Notes under the pieces: model-generated | The model's input: the letters and a program-made list of their open reading frames with translations, nothing else | What the model was told of the DNA's origin: nothing | The model's database searches: none | Translations under genes and position numbers: made by a program | DNA from: a bacterium | GTDB taxonomy: Bacteria > RBG-13-66-14 | DNA: 64,000 nt | Assembly: GCA_035528375.1 (NCBI GenBank) | Contig: DATKYS010000118.1 | Coordinates: 1 to 64,000 of the forward strand | Direction: 5' to 3' | Part shown: piece by piece, positions 61,297-64,000 of the stretch | Position numbering within the stretch: the stretch's first letter is position 1 | Layout: the number at the start of each line of letters is the position of its first letter

Positions 61297-63150
61297 CTAG
61301 AACCCGAAGAACTCCCGCATCTGACCGAGAATCGCCCGGCGGATGCGGTCCGTTTTTTCCTTATCCGCCATCGTTTTCTGCTCGTCCTGGGTGAGGTATT
61401 TCGACAGCAGGGCCAGGTTCTGGGTCACCCTCTCGCTGGCGGCCGCGGCCAATTGCGCGCTCACCTCGGGGTGTCCCTGCAGGATTTCCCTGAAGTCCTC
61501 CTTGCCCAGGGCGTAAACCTCGCTCTCCTCGGTGGCGACGACGGTGGCGGTCCTCGCCTCGCCCGTCAGCAGGCTCATCTCGCCGAAGAAGTTGCCCGGC
61601 CCCAGCTCGGCCACCTTGACCCCGAAGCGGTGCTTCGCCTTCGCTTTCTTTACGAAGACCTCGAACCGGCCGCTCCCGATGAGGTAGAAGGTGTCGCCCT
61701 GTTCCCCCTGCTCGATGACGACCTCCCTCCGGGCGAACATCAGGGTCTTGAAGGCTCGGGCCAGCGTATCGAACACTGCAGGCGAAAGAGGCGAGAAGAG
61801 CTCCACCTTGCGGAGCATCTCGATCCGGCGGTTGAGCGCCCGTCGAGCGCCCTCCTCCAGAACCCGCTCATCTACCTGGCGGAGGTAAACGTCGCGGATG
61901 GGGAAGGGAATCGTAATGCCCGCGCGCTTGAAAGCGTACCAGAGCCGGTTCATCACCTCGGCCCGCACGTTGCGCAACCTCGAGTAATCGAAGATGAAGA
62001 AACGGACCCGGTACTCGATGGAAAAGTCCTTGTAATCCATGAGATAGAGGCATTGCTGAGCCGGTTCGATCCCCTCCACGTCATCCAGCACTTCGTGGAC
62101 GATGCGGCGGACCTTCTCGGGCGGGTCCTGGTAGCTGGTGCCGATGAGCAGATCGGCCACGTGCTTCGTCGTGGGGTGGGAGTAGTTGCACAGGTCCGTG
62201 GAGGCGACGACGCTGTTCGGCAGGATGACGTCGTCCCCGTCGAAGGTGCGGATGCGCACCTCGCGCCAGTTCATCTGCACCACCTGGCCCTCGAACTCCT
62301 TGAATGCCACCCAGTCGCCGATTTCGAAGGGCTTGCTGGCCTGGATGCTCATCCCGGCGAAGACGTTCCCCAGTGTGTCCTGGAGCGCCAGGCCCAAAAC
62401 CAGGGAGAGCACCGCCGACGAGGCCAGGAGCGCCGAGAGGTCCAGGCTCGTCGCGGTCCCGACGACGGCCACGACCGCGACTATGTACGCGATTCCGCGG
62501 ACGACCTGCTGGAACAGGGCGGGCATCGTCTTGCCCTGCTTTTTCTTCCGGCTACGCTCCAGGATGAAGTAGCTGAAGATGTTTATAACGAGGAAGGCCG
62601 CCGAGAGGCTGGCGATGGACGTGACCACGCTGTAGAACCAGCCTTTGGTCGCGTCCACCCAGACCAGGGCGCCCAGGACGCCTATGGACAGCATGAGGAT
62701 GCGGAGGAAGAAGTTGTACCGACGGGCCAGACGCCAATCGGGCTTCCCCCTCTTGCGCATGATGCCCTTCACGCCGAGCATCACCAGGCCGTAGAGGATG
62801 AAGAGGCCGACGAGTAACACGGCGCCGACCAGGAAGGCCTCCCAATAACCCGGCAGGGCGGAGAGCCAGGCGAAGAGCTGGCTGATGGGCCCCAGCGCCT
62901 TGCCCACCTCCTCGGTGGCCTTCTCTATCTTCTCCTCGGTGTCGGGCTCGACCTCGGCGGCGTGGGTCTCGGCGCAGGTCCGGGCCTTCTCCTCGATCAG
63001 GGCGGGTAGCTCGGTCCCCTTGGGGTGGGGCAGCTTGAACCCGGCCTCCCGGAGCACCTCCTCCGCCTGTAATGGCGGCGCTTCCACCGGAGTCTGCGCC
63101 GCGGCGGGGAGGAGGAACACGAGCACTGCGATGAAGAGCATCCGTTTCAA
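61297..63150 (-). CDS. MscS-like ion channel with cyclic nucleotide-binding domain
   Basis: The 617-residue protein starts with a signal-like helix (LFIAVLVFLLPAAAQ) and an acidic extracytoplasmic segment. Several membrane helices follow, then the MscS pore and beta domain (SLVLGLALQDTLGNVFAGMSI, FEIGDWVAFKEFEGQV, DGDDVILPNSVV). Residues about 450-600 form a CNBD with the phosphate-binding cassette GNFFGEMSLLTGEARTATVVA. Known bacterial members of this bCNG class are gated by cAMP or cGMP rather than tension alone. No adenylate or guanylate cyclase is in the window. Confidence 0.92.
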   Translation of the reverse strand: MKRMLFIAVLVFLLPAAAQTPVEAPPLQAEEVLREAGFKLPHPKGTELPALIEEKARTCAETHAAEVEPDTEEKIEKATEEVGKALGPISQLFAWLSALPGYWEAFLVGAVLLVGLFILYGLVMLGVKGIMRKRGKPDWRLARRYNFFLRILMLSIGVLGALVWVDATKGWFYSVVTSIASLSAAFLVINIFSYFILERSRKKKQGKTMPALFQQVVRGIAYIVAVVAVVGTATSLDLSALLASSAVLSLVLGLALQDTLGNVFAGMSIQASKPFEIGDWVAFKEFEGQVVQMNWREVRIRTFDGDDVILPNSVVASTDLCNYSHPTTKHVADLLIGTSYQDPPEKVRRIVHEVLDDVEGIEPAQQCLYLMDYKDFSIEYRVRFFIFDYSRLRNVRAEVMNRLWYAFKRAGITIPFPIRDVYLRQVDERVLEEGARRALNRRIEMLRKVELFSPLSPAVFDTLARAFKTLMFARREVVIEQGEQGDTFYLIGSGRFEVFVKKAKAKHRFGVKVAELGPGNFFGEMSLLTGEARTATVVATEESEVYALGKEDFREILQGHPEVSAQLAAAASERVTQNLALLSKYLTQDEQKTMADKEKTDRIRRAILGQMREFFGF

Positions 63151-63252
63151 ATCAACATCCCATTCATCCCGGGCGATTTTAACACATGTGCGTCAGGTAA
63201 CCTCCGGGCATAGATGACCACAGGTCCCGAACCACCCCGGCGGACCCGGGAC

Positions 63253-63999
63253 TTAACCGCCCTCCGGGCGGTACTTCGCGACCCAGGCGGTGAGGCGGTC
63301 AACGAAGCTGTGCAGGTTGACCAGGCTGTTGGCGAAGCTGAAACGGATGTAGCCCTCGCCGGCGGCGCCGAAGGCGGTACCGTGGAGCGCGGCGATGTGG
63401 GCCTCGTTGAGAAGGCGGTCGTTAATTTCCTTGGACGGCATCCCCAGGCTCGAGAGGTCGGCGAAGGCGTAGAAGGCGCCCTTGGGCTCGCTTACCTTGA
63501 GGCAGTCGAGCCGGCGCAGGGCGGGGATGAGGTATGCTCGGCGCGCGGTGAATTCCCGGCGCATCCGCTCCACGGCGTTCCAGCTCTCGGGGTTCTTTAT
63601 CGCCTCCAGCGCCCCGTACTGGTTGAAGGTGCAGGTGCAGGAGTTGGAGTTGGTGGTCAGGGTCGCCAGCTTCTTGGCCAGGGATTCGGGGACGACGCCG
63701 TACCCCAGGCGCCAGCCGGTCATGGCGAAGGTCTTGCTCCAGCCGTCCACCATTATCAGGCGGGGCTTGAGGGCGGGAGAGGCGAGCGCCGAGACGTGGG
63801 GCTCGTCGTAGACGATGGAGGAGTACACCTCGTCGGAGAGGACCCAGAACCCGTACTTCTCGGACAATTCGGCGATCCGGGAGTAATCCTCCGCGGCGAA
63901 CATCCCGCCGGTGGGGTTGTGGGGGCTGTTGGTGACGAGTATCCGGATTTTGTCGGAGGCCGCTTTGTCGGCGAGCCAGTCCAGGTCGGGCCGGAACCC
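63253..63999 (-). CDS. Class I/II aminotransferase, N-terminal part outside the window
   Basis: The leftward frame is open to the right edge, so the gene is truncated. Visible marks are NSPHNPTGG (beyond 63903), SDEVYSSIVYDEPH, the PLP lysine in DGWSKTFAMTGWRLGYGV, and the C-terminal FSFANS region. This is the aspartate/aromatic aminotransferase class with fold type I. The substrate is not readable. The first internal ATG at 63903 is not the start. Confidence 0.92.
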   Translation of the reverse strand, partial: GFRPDLDWLADKAASDKIRILVTNSPHNPTGGMFAAEDYSRIAELSEKYGFWVLSDEVYSSIVYDEPHVSALASPALKPRLIMVDGWSKTFAMTGWRLGYGVVPESLAKKLATLTTNSNSCTCTFNQYGALEAIKNPESWNAVERMRREFTARRAYLIPALRRLDCLKVSEPKGAFYAFADLSSLGMPSKEINDRLLNEAHIAALHGTAFGAAGEGYIRFSFANSLVNLHSFVDRLTAWVAKYRPEGG

Positions 64000-64000
64000 C

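Overview
The window is a high-GC, densely packed bacterial chromosome segment with about 55 protein genes and one tRNA. It looks Gram-negative: there are lipoproteins, signal peptides, a Wzx/Wzy/Wzc-type polysaccharide locus, an HtrA-type protease and an MscS-type channel. Two large secreted proteins share a C-terminal module of the FlgD-like / type IX sorting-like kind. Together with a SpoVG, a HgdB/COG3581-like protein and the overall gene style, this suggests an uncultured lineage of the FCB superphylum or a neighbouring candidate phylum (Coatesbacteria, WOR-3 or Fermentibacteria type). That placement is inference from gene style and is not proven by any marker here.

Region 1 (1-20 kb) is a surface-polysaccharide locus read left to right. 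It starts with a truncated Wzc-like tyrosine autokinase. An AT-richer cassette follows (1783-4847): a nucleotidyltransferase-like protein, a PqqD-like carrier, a radical SAM/SPASM enzyme, a 60-residue five-cysteine peptide and a degenerate signal-peptidase-like protein. This has the layout of a radical-SAM RiPP (modified peptide) system. Next come a UDP-HexNAc dehydrogenase, CMP-nonulosonate synthetase, nonulosonate synthase, a methyltransferase, a NeuC/LegG-type epimerase and a CBS-DegT aminotransferase fusion, which together form a sialic/legionaminic-acid-like branch. Flippase, four glycosyltransferase-like proteins, a Wzy/WaaL-like polymerase and small membrane proteins complete the locus.

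Region 2 (20-34.7 kb) is mixed. It holds a TPR protein and a PflX-like radical SAM protein, two tandem secreted paralogues, ispE-spoVG followed by tRNA-Gln(UUG), an HtrA protease, purB-purC, a tRNA-dihydrouridine synthase and a third secreted protein of the VLLVDD type.

Region 3 (34.7-54 kb) holds recG and priA (replication restart and recombination), a secreted clostripain-like peptidase, a NYN-domain nuclease-like protein, an ABC-2 exporter operon with a membrane-anchored partner, an orphan pseudopilin, a secreted HExxH protein, prs, a lipoprotein, another glycosyltransferase and a GH3 glycosidase.

Region 4 (54-64 kb) holds a degenerate BtuR/CobA-like protein, a STAS-GAF-GAF-HD-GYP regulator beside an RsbW-like kinase, HU with a strong promoter, a COG3581 protein, RNase HI, ApbE, an MscS channel with a cyclic-nucleotide domain and a truncated class I aminotransferase.

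Best candidates for something new are the radical-SAM peptide cassette inside the capsule locus, the partner-switch-controlled HD-GYP protein, and the CBS-aminotransferase fusion. Most intergenic gaps are short. Promoters, terminators and repeats were read by eye, and no homology search or folding program was run.
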